Origin: Deltaproteobacteria bacterium CSP1-8
Lineage (GTDB): Bacteria; Desulfobacterota; Deferrimicrobia; Deferrimicrobiales; Deferrimicrobiaceae
Direction: 5' to 3'
Length of the DNA stretch: 64,000 nucleotides
NCBI GenBank assembly: GCA_001443455.1
Contig: LDXO01000007.1
Location: forward strand, 51,143 to 115,142
Below the pieces are notes generated by a model. The model was not told where the DNA came from. It ran no database searches and saw nothing but the letters and a program-made list of their open reading frames with translations. Within the stretch, counting starts at the first letter, position 1; each line of letters opens with the position of its first letter. Below are positions 1 through 8,243 of the stretch, one piece after another. The position numbers and the translations under genes are program-made.

Positions 1-2
1 CG

Positions 3-254
3 GAGGTCGTGGACCTCGATCTTCCACGCCTGCGGGAAAAGATTTCGGAAGGAATCCCCGTGATCCTGCTGGTGGACCTGGGGACCTGGATCTATAGCCG
101 CCCGCACTACCTGCTGGCCTTCGGCGTGACTTCCGAAGGGGTGGTGGCCCACTCGGGGAGGGAAGAGAGGAAAGTGATTCCCTTCTCCACGCTGGACGCG
201 CAGTGGGCGAAGATGGGGCGGCTGGCGATCGTCGTGAGAAGGGGGGCTTCTTGA
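3..254 (+). CDS. C-terminal end of a C39-like cysteine peptidase family protein (5' end cut by the window)
   Basis: The frame is open to the left edge, so the GTG at 9 is not necessarily the start. The visible 83 residues contain a hydrophobic strand followed by a PHYLLAFG segment, where the His matches the catalytic His position of C39-like (PA2778-type) papain-fold peptidases, then an AHSG turn and a PFSTLDAQW segment typical of the end of that domain. The catalytic Cys would lie upstream of the window, so activity cannot be judged. The gene is followed by a repeat mosaic rather than by another gene. Family assignment rests on pattern recall only. Confidence 0.55.
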   Translation, partial: EVVDLDLPRLREKISEGIPVILLVDLGTWIYSRPHYLLAFGVTSEGVVAHSGREERKVIPFSTLDAQWAKMGRLAIVVRRGAS

Positions 255-940
255 CGGGAAGGACCCTGGCTCGCCGGCCTCCAGAGATCCATTCCCTCAG
301 ATCCCGGCATTCGAGGGCCGCTGCATCCGCGCCGGCTTCGTTGCCCGCCCTCACCGTACCGCGGCGGGTACGCCTCGGCCGGGCGCCTCGCCGGACGGGG
401 CGCATCGACCCTCTCGGTGCACGGCCTCTTCAGGAACGGACCTCTGGATGCCGGGGGGCTCCGTTATCAAACGGTCGCAATCTTCGCCCGCTCGCTGCCG
501 TTCCGCTCGCCGCAAACCTAACCTCGCTCCACAGGCCGCTTCGTGGGACCCCCCGCATCGCCTCGGGTCCCCGGTTGCGTTGCCGCGGTCTGCGGCGGAG
601 CCTGTCCCTGGTGCCCTCGCAACAAGACGCAACCGGGGTTGCGCTGACTCAGAGGGGGGCCGCTCGCTTCGTCGCAAACGCCCCGGCTTGCGAGGCCCTG
701 ATCCGCTCCGCTGCCTTGGAGGGGGTCTTCGCTTCGTCGCTCGACGTGCGATACACCCGCACGTCTGCGCTCGCCCTTCCTCCCCGAAAAGCTCCGCTCA
801 CACCCCTCCTGCGGCTGCTGCGCGCTGTCGACCTCGCCAACGGGGGGGCAGGGGCCGGCTCCCCTCCTTGAGGAGGGACTTACGCGATGGGGACCCGGAG
901 GGGGCCATGGGGGAGGGGGGCCCTTACCCGTCGATGGTTC
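255..940. repeat. Left repeat mosaic upstream of priA (R4, R3 and R5 units)
   Basis: This gene-free stretch holds three repeat units that recur elsewhere. R4 (about 275-452) is nearly identical to 3509-3690, including the shared phrase TCGACCCTCTCGGTGCACGG. R3 (about 474-574, reverse orientation) is recognised by its TCGCTCCACAGGCCGC core and recurs at five other places. R5 (about 709-773) is nearly identical to 3445-3509 and contains a GACGTGC/GCACGTC hairpin. Several open frames cross the stretch but have no gene-like start or conserved motif; they are products of high GC. No transposase lies nearby. Confidence 0.75.
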
Positions 941-961
941 CTCCGGTAGAATCGAGGGGAG

Positions 962-3199
962 ATGGATACCCTTTACGCACTCCCCCTGTTCGTGGAAGTG
1001 GCGGTGCCCCTTCCGATCGACCATCCTTTCACCTATCGCGTTCCGTTGGGACAGCAGGCGCGCGCGCAGGTCGGCGTCCGCGTTCTGGTTCCGTTCGGGC
1101 GCCGAAAGGTCACCGGGCTGATTACCGCGCTTGCGGACGGTTCTTCCCTGGGAGAACGGGAGGCCCGGGAGGTCCTCGCGTTTCTGGACGACGAGCCGTA
1201 CGTCTCCCCCGCACACCTCGCATTTCTTTCCGCCGCAGCCCGTGAGTGCCTGGCCCCCCTGGGCGAGATGCTGCGGGCGGCGCTCCCCGGGGGTCTCCCG
1301 CGTCGGGAGGCACCGGCGTCCCCGAGAACCGAGATGGTATACCGCGCGGCGGACAGCTCCCCCGATGCATCGTTGACGCCCAAGCAGCGCAAGGTCTACG
1401 CGGCCGTTCTCGGGGCGGGGGAGATCTCCTCGCCGGACCTGTCGGCGCTCGTCCCCGGAGGGTCGGAGGTCGCCCGAAGGCTCGCCGCGAAGGGGATCCT
1501 TGCCGGTTCGGTGCGGGAGAAGTCCCAACCGCTTTCCGCCCCTCGTCTGTTCGACGCCACCGGGGTGCTCGTCCCCACTTCCCACCAGGAGGCGGCCCTT
1601 GCGAGGACCGGCGTAGCCATCGCGTCCGGCGGGTTCGCCGCCTTCGTTCTCCACGGGATCACCGGGTCGGGGAAGACCGAGGTGTACCTGAGGGCGATCG
1701 AGCAGGCCCGGCTCACCGGGAGACAGACGGTGTACCTGGTACCCGAGATCGCGCTCACCCCGCAGCTTTTGGGCCGTGTCCTGACGCGGTTCGGGGAGGG
1801 GGCGGCGGTCCTCCACAGCGGACTCACGCGGGCCGAACGTGCCTTCCAGTGGCGAAGGATCCGGGCGGGCGAGGTCTTCCTATGCATCGGGGCGCGCTCC
1901 GCCGTGTTCTCGCCCTTTTCGTCCCCGGGGCTGTTCATCGTCGACGAGGAGCACGATTCGGCCTACAAGCAGGAGGAGGGGGTCCGCTACCAGGCGCGGG
2001 ACCTTGCCGTAATGCGCGCGAAGATGGAGGGGGCGGTCGTTCTCCTGGGCTCCGCCACCCCCTCCGCGGAGTCGATCCACCTCGTCCGGTCGGGGGAAGC
2101 GACGCTATTGTCTCTCCCGGAGAGGATCGGTACGCGGCATCTTCCCTCGATCTCTGTCGTGGACCTGAAGGGCCAGGCGGCGCGCAGGGGCGCGGACCGG
2201 TACTTCTCGCCCGAGCTGGAGGACGCGGTCGAGGAGACGCTCTCCCGGGGGGAGAAGGCGATGCTGTTTCTCAACCGGCGCGGCTATGCGCCGGCCCTGA
2301 CCTGCCTGGACTGCGGGACGACCGTCCAGTGCCGGAACTGTCAGGTGTCGCTCACCTACCACAAGCAGGACGGGGCCCTTCTGTGCCATTACTGCAGCGC
2401 GAAGGAGGTTCCTCCCGAGCGATGCGGTGTCTGCGGAGGGCACAAGGTGGCGCAGGTCGGGATCGGCACGGAGCGGCTGGTCGCGTGGGCCGCCAAGAGG
2501 TGGAAGGAGGCCCGGGTTGCGCGGCTCGACTCGGACCTCGGCCGGAAGAAGGGTTTCTACGGGGAGGTCCTCTCCCGGATGCAGCGGGGGGAGGTGGACA
2601 TCCTCGTAGGCACGCAGATCATCGCCAAGGGGCACGACTTCCCCGAGGTGACATTCGTGGGCGTGCTCCTCGCCGACCAGTCGCTCTCCTTCCCGGATTT
2701 CCGGTCGGCGGAGCGGACGTTCCAGATCCTGACCCAGGTGTCGGGGCGAGCGGGGCGGGGGGACAGGCCCGGGACGGTCATCATCCAGACCCTGTCGCCG
2801 GAGCACGTCTGCATCCGGAAGGCGGCCGAGCACGACTTCCACGGGTTCATGGAAGCGGAACTGGCGGAACGGGAGTCGCTTGGCTACCCGCCGTTCGGCC
2901 GCATGCTCCTGTTGCGTTTCTGGGGGCCGAAACTCGAGCGCATCCGGGAGGTCGCCGAGAGCGTGGCGGAGGCGCTTTCCCGGCCGCTTTCCGAGGCGGG
3001 GATCCGGTTGCTGGGTCCAGCGCCGTCTCCCATCGCGCGGGTCAAGAGGAAATACCGCTACCAGATCCTGCTGAAGATCCCCCCGCGGTTCTCTGTCGGC
3101 GCGTTCTTCCCGGAAATTTTTCGCCCCCTGCGCGATATTGTGAAGAAGGCCGGCGTCCGGATGGAGGCCGATGTCGACCCCTACAACCTCATGGTGTGA
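962..3199 (+). CDS. priA: Primosomal protein N' (replication restart helicase PriA)
   Basis: PriA rebuilds the primosome at stalled or collapsed forks. The 745-residue protein has the family's usual length and order: an N-terminal DNA-binding part, a helicase core with Walker A GITGSGKTE near residue 237 and a DEEH box near 327, and a zinc-binding insertion at about residues 447-493 with paired CxxC motifs (CLDC, CRNC, CHYC, CGVC). The ATG at 962 has GAGGGG four bases upstream. The gene stands alone between two repeat mosaics that share R3, R4 and R5 units, and its TGA stop overlaps the first bases of an R1 element. Nothing in the core looks damaged. Confidence 0.96.
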   Translation: MDTLYALPLFVEVAVPLPIDHPFTYRVPLGQQARAQVGVRVLVPFGRRKVTGLITALADGSSLGEREAREVLAFLDDEPYVSPAHLAFLSAAARECLAPLGEMLRAALPGGLPRREAPASPRTEMVYRAADSSPDASLTPKQRKVYAAVLGAGEISSPDLSALVPGGSEVARRLAAKGILAGSVREKSQPLSAPRLFDATGVLVPTSHQEAALARTGVAIASGGFAAFVLHGITGSGKTEVYLRAIEQARLTGRQTVYLVPEIALTPQLLGRVLTRFGEGAAVLHSGLTRAERAFQWRRIRAGEVFLCIGARSAVFSPFSSPGLFIVDEEHDSAYKQEEGVRYQARDLAVMRAKMEGAVVLLGSATPSAESIHLVRSGEATLLSLPERIGTRHLPSISVVDLKGQAARRGADRYFSPELEDAVEETLSRGEKAMLFLNRRGYAPALTCLDCGTTVQCRNCQVSLTYHKQDGALLCHYCSAKEVPPERCGVCGGHKVAQVGIGTERLVAWAAKRWKEARVARLDSDLGRKKGFYGEVLSRMQRGEVDILVGTQIIAKGHDFPEVTFVGVLLADQSLSFPDFRSAERTFQILTQVSGRAGRGDRPGTVIIQTLSPEHVCIRKAAEHDFHGFMEAELAERESLGYPPFGRMLLLRFWGPKLERIREVAESVAEALSRPLSEAGIRLLGPAPSPIARVKRKYRYQILLKIPPRFSVGAFFPEIFRPLRDIVKKAGVRMEADVDPYNLMV

Positions 3200-3265
3200 A
3201 AAGTTCAGGGACGTTCTTAAAACTTTTCATCCCCGCGACCCATAAGCGCGCCGGGAGCGGCTTTG
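3198..3265. repeat. R1 element at the 3' end of priA
   Basis: An inverted repeat GAAAAGTT (3198-3205) / AACTTTTC (3221-3228) encloses the core AGGGACGTTCTTAA. The priA stop codon overlaps its first two bases. The same 31-base hairpin, with a further 30 or so similar bases ending in GCCGGGAGCGGCT, occurs at 27196. Shorter relatives with the GGGACGTTC core are at 41011, 53135 and 60194. All five lie directly after a gene. The hairpin could fold in the transcript, but it lacks a normal terminator U-tract. Confidence 0.75.
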
Positions 3266-3880
3266 GCTCCGGGAATCCCGGCTCGCGATCCGCCGGGGGC
3301 CTCCCCGGCCGGACACAAAGGGGGCCCCTCCTGCGGCTGCTCCGCGCCAGAGCGCCCTCACAACGGGGCGCACCACCGAGGCGCCCGCCGCAGGGATTCC
3401 GCTCGCTCCGCAAATGCTTTGGATTGCGGGGCCTTAACCCGCTTCGCTGCCTTGGAGGGGGTCTTCGCTTCGTCGCTCGACGTGCGATGAACCCGCACGT
3501 CTGCGCTCCGGCCTCCAGGGGTCCATTCCCGGAAGATCCCGGCATTCGAGGGCCGCTGCATCCGCTCCGGCTTCGTTGCCCCCCTCACCGTACCGCAGTG
3601 GGTACGCTTTGGTCGAGCGCCTCGCCGGAAGCGGCGCATCGACCCTCTCGGTGCACGGCCTCTTCGGCAACGGACCCCTGGAGGCCGGCCTCACTTCGCC
3701 CCCCATCCTGCGGCTGTTGCGCTCTATACCGGGGGACCCGGGGCGACGCGGGGGGTTCCGCGAAGCGGCCTGTGGAGCGAGGAAGAAATCGCGTCGAGCG
3801 GAACCGGCAGCGAGCGGGCGCAGGTCGCGAGCGTAGCGGAAGCCCCCCGCGAGCCAGGGTCCCCGAGTTTCTCCTAGTGC
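3266..3880. repeat. Right repeat mosaic downstream of priA (R5, R4, R3)
   Basis: Units in order are R5 (3445-3509, with GACGTGC/GCACGTC hairpin), R4 (3509-3690) and R3 in forward orientation (3731-3868, with core GCGGCCTGTGGAGCGAGG). R4 and R5 match the left mosaic almost base for base, but the order and the R3 orientation differ. The R3 unit ends about 35 bases before a sigma-54 promoter. I see no gene here; the open frames are low-complexity GC translations. Confidence 0.75.
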
Positions 3881-3902
3881 AGAGAGCGCAGGAGTCCGTC
3901 GA

Positions 3903-3917
3903 TGGCACGTGATTTGC
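3903..3917 (+). promoter_or_regulatory. Sigma-54 promoter (-24/-12), near-consensus
   Basis: TGGCACGTGATTTGC matches the sigma-54 consensus TGGCACG-N4-TTGC exactly, with GG and GC ten bases apart. It lies about 40 bases upstream of the ATG at 3957 and on the same strand. No activator site was recognised upstream, where the R3 repeat ends. Confidence 0.75.
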
Positions 3918-3956
3918 GCCGCGTCCGGTCAAATACTCCATCAAGGAGGTTAGGCC

Positions 3957-4316
3957 ATGCGGGTGCATTACATTCTGAATCACGGCGCTGCGCCGGAATC
4001 GAAGCTGGCGGACGTGGAAATCCACTTCGAGGAAGGGATCCTTTCCGGACTCAAACTGGTAGGATGTTCGGTCTGGCGGTCGAAAAAGGGGGAAGGCCCG
4101 GCGGTCCTCGTCCCCTCGAGGTCCTACGCCACCGCCGGCGGGATCCGGTATTACGAGCTTCTGCGCTCTTCGGAAGAGGGGGGAACGGCCGAGGATGCGC
4201 GCGGCAAGATCGCCGTCAGGAACTTCCGGCAGTACATCCGTGACGAATATCTGAAGATCGCGAATCTTCCGCAGGGGGAGGAAACGAGGAAGGGAAAAAC
4301 ATCTGCCGGGAGGTGA
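3957..4316 (+). CDS. Conserved-looking protein of unknown function, sigma-54 driven
   Basis: A 119-residue soluble protein with no signal peptide or membrane segment. I do not recognise the family. The central part has a regular alternation of strands (EIHFEEGILSGLKLVG, then AVLVPSRSYATAGG) followed by a helical, charged end (RNFRQYIRDEYLKI) and a basic tail, suggesting a small alpha/beta domain. The start is fixed by AGGAGG seven bases before the ATG and by the near-perfect sigma-54 promoter at 3903, which makes regulated expression likely. It is flanked by a repeat on the left and a small opposite-strand gene on the right. Confidence 0.75.
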   Translation: MRVHYILNHGAAPESKLADVEIHFEEGILSGLKLVGCSVWRSKKGEGPAVLVPSRSYATAGGIRYYELLRSSEEGGTAEDARGKIAVRNFRQYIRDEYLKIANLPQGEETRKGKTSAGR

Positions 4317-4433
4317 CGGCCCGTGAAGGGATGCGCGGGGGGAAGCGTCGGCAGCGAGGAAGGCCGTTCTTCCCTCCCCTCCCCGAAGGGATGCTCGATC
4401 CCCGGCGGCCTGCGGGCGGAGACGGGGGCCGGT

Positions 4434-4631
4434 TCAGAAGGGCCTGGGGCCCGGGCGCTCGACGGCGATGCGGAGCGCCTCCTCCGGTGAGGAGGAATAC
4501 GCTTTCCTCGCCAGGCGCAACAGGCCGATCATGTTGCCGCCCCTCTCCTTCGCGCGGCGCTCCACCACCGAACCGATGGGAACTTTCGTCTTCCTGACGT
4601 AATCCACCTGATAAACGGTTACGTTTCTCAT
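4434..4631 (-). CDS. Small protein of unknown function
   Basis: A 65-residue protein starting at ATG 4631, which has GGTGGGG upstream; a GTG twelve bases earlier (4643) is the alternative. It has a strand-like start (NVTVYQVDYV), a basic RKTKVPIG turn, then ERRAKERGGNMIGLLRLARK and an acidic EEALRIAVE helix, which look like constrained protein rather than random GC translation. No domain name can be given. It is divergent from the cytochrome gene across an AT-rich gap (4640-4740) that must contain promoters for both sides. Confidence 0.65.
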   Translation of the reverse strand: MRNVTVYQVDYVRKTKVPIGSVVERRAKERGGNMIGLLRLARKAYSSSPEEALRIAVERPGPRPF

Positions 4632-4778
4632 GAATGACCCCACCGTACCGTTATGTAACTAAAAGTAAAACAAAATTCTGAAATAATCAATAGAAAAAAC
4701 AGGTGTAATTTTTCCCTGGGCCGCCCTACAATCGTTCCTTGCGCTTTTCTTCGAAAGTTCCGGATCGAGGAGTGACCG

Positions 4779-5015
4779 ATGAAGACCAGGGACATCCATT
4801 TCCTCATCATGGTGGTCGTTGTCGTCGGATTTCTCGTCATCCTCTCCGTGACGGGGCGTCAACGGTACCTGACCCGGACGCCGCCCCACCTTTCGGCCGC
4901 CTCCGACATGGAGTGCTTCTCCTGCCACGACGAAGGGAAACAGTTCCCGATGACCAAGGAGCACCCGCTCCGCAAGAAAAACTGCCGCCAGTGCCACCGG
5001 TTCGAAAGAGGATAG
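4779..5015 (+). CDS. Small membrane-anchored dihaem c-type cytochrome
   Basis: A 78-residue protein with one N-terminal membrane helix (about residues 8-23, FLIMVVVVVGFLVIL) and two haem-c motifs, CFSCH (about residues 47-51) and CRQCH (about 71-75), so it should carry two haems on the periplasmic face. A His between the motifs (EHPL) could be a distal ligand. GAGGAG lies eight bases before the ATG. Its last codons overlap the proposed start of nfo, so the two are probably transcribed together. The partner in electron transfer is not evident from the neighbours. Confidence 0.85.
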   Translation: MKTRDIHFLIMVVVVVGFLVILSVTGRQRYLTRTPPHLSAASDMECFSCHDEGKQFPMTKEHPLRKKNCRQCHRFERG

Positions 5016-5902
5016 CGGCCGCCCCCGGGACGGCGAAGACCCCTCGCTTCGGAGCGCACGTCTCGGTGGCGGGGGGGCTCGCCACCGCCCCGGGCAGGGG
5101 TGTGCGGATCGGGGCGGACGTCCTGCAGATCTTCTCCAAGCAGAACACCCGGTGGATGGGAAAGGCCCTCGGGGAGGAGGAAGCCGGGTCCTTCCGCGAA
5201 GAGGGCGCCCGCTCGGGCGTCCGGACGGTCGCCATCCATTGCGCCTACCTGATCAACCTCGCTTCCGCCAAGGAGGCGGTGAGGACCCGCTCCCTCTACG
5301 CGCTGGAGGACGAGGCGGCGCGCGCGGCGATGCTCGGCGTCCCGTATCTCGTCATGCACCCCGGTTCGTCCGGGGACGACCCGGAGGAGACGGGGGAAGG
5401 GCGGATTACTTCTGCTCTTCGCGCATTTGGCCGGTTTCCCCGGGGGGTGACCCTTCTTCTGGAAAACACGGCGGGACAGGGAAATTCGATCGGCCGGACG
5501 ATGGAACAGCTCCGCCGCCTGATCGACGCCTCCGGGGCGCCGCCTGACATAGCGGTCTGCCTCGACAGCGCGCACCTCTTCGAAGCGGGGTATGATATAG
5601 CAGCCGAGAAAGGGTGGGAGAGGCTCCTCGAGGAGATCGCCCGCCACGGGATCTTCCCGCTCGTACGGATGTGGCATCTGAACGACTCGAAGACGGACCT
5701 CGGCAGCCGGGTCGACCGCCATTTCCACATCGGCGAGGGAAAGATCGGGCTTCCGGGATTCCGCCGGATTGTGACGCACCCCGCATTCCGGACCCTGCCG
5801 ATGGTGCTGGAGACGCCCAAGGACGGAGTGGACGAGTTCGAGAAGGACATACAAAACCTGGCGGCGCTCAGGAACCTCTGCGACGCCGGGGATCGGGAGT
5901 AA
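4991..5902 (+). CDS. nfo: Endonuclease IV (AP endonuclease)
   Basis: Cleaves DNA 5' to abasic sites in base-excision repair. The TIM-barrel family signatures are present: GAHVSVAGG near the start, NTRWMGK, MHPGSS, LLLENTAGQG, CLDSAHLFEAGYD, HLNDSKTDLGSRVDRHFHIGEG and VLETPKD, giving the His/Glu/Asp ligands of the trinuclear zinc centre. The frame stays open far to the left through the cytochrome gene, but homology begins at about 5045, so the GTG at 4991 (303 residues, close to the usual 280-300) is the best start; no strong ribosome site is visible there. It overlaps the cytochrome end by 25 bases, and the DUF2889 gene follows after 5 bases. Confidence 0.93.
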   Translation: MPPVRKRIAAAPGTAKTPRFGAHVSVAGGLATAPGRGVRIGADVLQIFSKQNTRWMGKALGEEEAGSFREEGARSGVRTVAIHCAYLINLASAKEAVRTRSLYALEDEAARAAMLGVPYLVMHPGSSGDDPEETGEGRITSALRAFGRFPRGVTLLLENTAGQGNSIGRTMEQLRRLIDASGAPPDIAVCLDSAHLFEAGYDIAAEKGWERLLEEIARHGIFPLVRMWHLNDSKTDLGSRVDRHFHIGEGKIGLPGFRRIVTHPAFRTLPMVLETPKDGVDEFEKDIQNLAALRNLCDAGDRE

Positions 5903-5907
5903 CGCAG

Positions 5908-6498
5908 ATGGACTACGAGGGGATCAAGGGCCTGGCCAAGCATCACAAGCAGGCCTTCGGGCGGATCGTGAAGTGCGAAATGTACCAACTGGAAAAGGGG
6001 AAGATCCTGGCCCTCACCCGTATGCATGACGACTACCACGACATGAACCTCGCGATCCTTTTGGACGACTCCTACCGCATCGAGGAGATCGGAGGGAAAA
6101 TGGACCGGATCCCCTACCCGTGCTGCGAGGAGAAACCGCTTGCCATGCTTTCGGACCTCACGGGGATCTCCGTCCTCGAGCGGGGGGGCTTGAAGAAGGT
6201 GAAGGAACGGATCCCACGGAACGCCGGGTGCAGCCACGTCTACGAGATGATCGAATCGACCTTCCGGGCGATCTTCGTCGGCTCGTACAGCATCGTCGAC
6301 CGGAATTGGAACGGAGTCCTCTCCCTGGACCTGGAGGAGCACCGCCAGCTGGGCCTTGCGTCACCGATCCTCGCCGACACCTGCTACGCCTTCAACCGGG
6401 CGTCGGCCGACGAAGAGATCCTCCAGCGGTCTCGGAGGAAAGTCGAGGAAGCAAAGAAGAAGATGGAGGCGATCGAGGCGGTCAAGGGAGGGAAGTAG
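5908..6498 (+). CDS. DUF2889 family protein
   Basis: A 196-residue cytoplasmic protein. DUF2889 features are visible: a DDYHDMNLAILLD segment, a PYPCCEE cysteine pair, a LSDLTGISVLERGGLKKV stretch and the GCSHVYEMIEST box, followed by a coiled-coil-like acidic/basic tail. The ATG at 5908 has GGGAG just upstream within the end of nfo. The function of the family is not known; in other genomes it appears as a stand-alone enzyme-like or acyl-CoA-linked protein. It is the third gene of a co-directional run. Confidence 0.8.
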   Translation: MDYEGIKGLAKHHKQAFGRIVKCEMYQLEKGKILALTRMHDDYHDMNLAILLDDSYRIEEIGGKMDRIPYPCCEEKPLAMLSDLTGISVLERGGLKKVKERIPRNAGCSHVYEMIESTFRAIFVGSYSIVDRNWNGVLSLDLEEHRQLGLASPILADTCYAFNRASADEEILQRSRRKVEEAKKKMEAIEAVKGGK

Positions 6499-6620
6499 CC
6501 CTCCTCCCGGCCCCGCAGGGAACCTTTTCCGCCGGTCGGGGTTCTCCTATCGCGAGGGCAAACAGCCCCGGCCGACGCCGCTCGCGCGGCTGTCGAAATC
6601 TTCGTAACGCGAGGTGGGTG

Positions 6621-8243
6621 ATGCGCCGAAACCTCATTCCGGCTACGCTGGCGATCGTCTTTCTGGCATCCGTTCTTCCCTTTCCCGTCTTTTCCGCCGA
6701 ATATCCCTCCCGCGTCGACCGGGTGGTGCTCTACCCTGACATGGCCGAGGTCACCCGCGTGGTGGAGGTGGACCGGCCGGAGGCGATTGTCGCCCTTCCC
6801 GGCCTTACCCCCAATCTCCTGCCGGATACCCTCTCGGCGAGGGTTTTAAGCGGCGCCGCGCGGATCACGGGGGTGTCCGTCGAGGACCTCTTCCGGACCG
6901 AACCGGTCGACGAGCGTGTGGGCGAGCTCACCCGGCGGATCGAGGAGCTGTCCGACGGGAAGAGGCGGGCGGAGGAGGCGGCGGCGGCCGGCCGCCGCGA
7001 AAAGGACCTGCTGGAGCGTGGCGTCCTCGCAATCTATGCCCCGGGAGAGGTGGCGAAGGACGGGGAGAAAGGGCGCCCCCCCCGTCTTTCCGTCGCGGAG
7101 GTCGATGCGGCTCTCTCCCTCTACCGTGCCCGGGTCGAGGGGCTCGACGGAAACGTGTTCGAGAACGACCGGAGGGCTCGGGAGCTGGAGAAAAAGATCG
7201 CGGCCGCCCGGCAGGAACTGGACAAGATCCGGAACCCGCGCCCGACCCAGGAGAAGGTCGTCCGGGTCGACCTCGCCCCCGCCGGGAAGTGCCGCCTCGC
7301 CGTCACCTACCGGGTCCCGGCGGCGGGGTTTGTTCCCCTCTACAACGCGAGGCTTGGGCCCGGGACGGGGACCCTTTCCCTGGAGCTCATCGCGGAAGGC
7401 TGGCAGCGGACAGGCGAGGACTGGAAGGAGGCGACCCTCACCTTCTCGACCGCGAGGCCGGGACGAACGGCCCAGCTGCCCCCCCTTCCTCCCTGGGAGC
7501 TCGATTTCCCCCAGCCCCCGGTCGCGCGCCCGATGATGAAGATGCGCACCGAGGCGGCGGATGCGTTGCTTGCCGGAGCGCCCGCCTCCGAGGCAAAGGA
7601 GGAAGCCGCCCTCCCGCCGCCGGCGAGGAGATTCGCCTCGCTCGAGGCGACCCTGGAGGGAAGACATGCGCTCGGCGGCAACGGGGAGAGGAAGACGTTC
7701 CTCCTTGCCCGCCAGGAACAGAAGGCGAACGTTGCGTGGCGCGCCGTCCCGAAGATGATCGAGGGAGCGTTTCTCGCGGCGACCGGCAGGAACGAGACCG
7801 GCCTGCCGGTGTTCGCGGCGCCCGCAGCGCTTTTCCTCGAAGACGCCTACGTGGGAAAGGGGCGCCTCCCGGACATCCCGGATGGGGAGGAATTCAAGAT
7901 CGACTTCGGGCAGGACCCGGGCGTTCGGATCAAGCGAAAGGAACTGGAGCGGAAACGGGAGGAGGGCGGGGTCTTCGCGAAGGTGAAGAGGGTGAGGTTC
8001 CGGTACGAGATCACGGTGCAGAACTTCCGGAAAGAAACGGTGCCGCTCACCGTCCTCGACCAGATTCCGTTCCCCCGGCACAAGGACATCGCGGTGAAGG
8101 ACGTGGAGATTGCCGGCGGAGGAAAGGCAGGAGAGCAGGGGGAGATCACGTGGGAGTTCCCGCTTGCGGGGGGAGAAAAAAAGGTGCTGGGGCTCTCCTT
8201 CACGGTGGAGTACCCGGCGGACAAGGAGATCCATGGGCTCTGA
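6621..8243 (+). CDS. MuiA-like protein (mucoidy inhibitor A family; DUF4140/DUF4139)
   Basis: A 540-residue secreted protein with an N-terminal signal peptide (cleavage after about FSAEYP). The N-terminal DUF4140 part has the typical VDRVVLYPDMAEVTRVVEV opening; a long charged coiled coil follows (about residues 100-200), then the DUF4139 beta-rich domain starting near LAVTYRVPAAGFVPLYN and ending with FTVEYPADK. GAGGTGGG precedes the ATG at 6621. The family was named from a Salmonella capsule phenotype; its biochemical role is unknown. Its end overlaps the aminopeptidase start by 11 bases. Confidence 0.85.
   Translation: MRRNLIPATLAIVFLASVLPFPVFSAEYPSRVDRVVLYPDMAEVTRVVEVDRPEAIVALPGLTPNLLPDTLSARVLSGAARITGVSVEDLFRTEPVDERVGELTRRIEELSDGKRRAEEAAAAGRREKDLLERGVLAIYAPGEVAKDGEKGRPPRLSVAEVDAALSLYRARVEGLDGNVFENDRRARELEKKIAAARQELDKIRNPRPTQEKVVRVDLAPAGKCRLAVTYRVPAAGFVPLYNARLGPGTGTLSLELIAEGWQRTGEDWKEATLTFSTARPGRTAQLPPLPPWELDFPQPPVARPMMKMRTEAADALLAGAPASEAKEEAALPPPARRFASLEATLEGRHALGGNGERKTFLLARQEQKANVAWRAVPKMIEGAFLAATGRNETGLPVFAAPAALFLEDAYVGKGRLPDIPDGEEFKIDFGQDPGVRIKRKELERKREEGGVFAKVKRVRFRYEITVQNFRKETVPLTVLDQIPFPRHKDIAVKDVEIAGGGKAGEQGEITWEFPLAGGEKKVLGLSFTVEYPADKEIHGL

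Noticed and set aside
203..1245. Long open frames on both strands across 255-960 (one exceeding 400 codons on the minus strand)
   Set aside because: They cover repeat DNA and the antisense of priA, are rich in Arg, Gly and Pro, lack ribosome sites and show no domain pattern.
4727..4732. TACAAT as the -10 of the cytochrome gene
   Set aside because: No -35 hexamer at 16-18 bases upstream; too weak to list.
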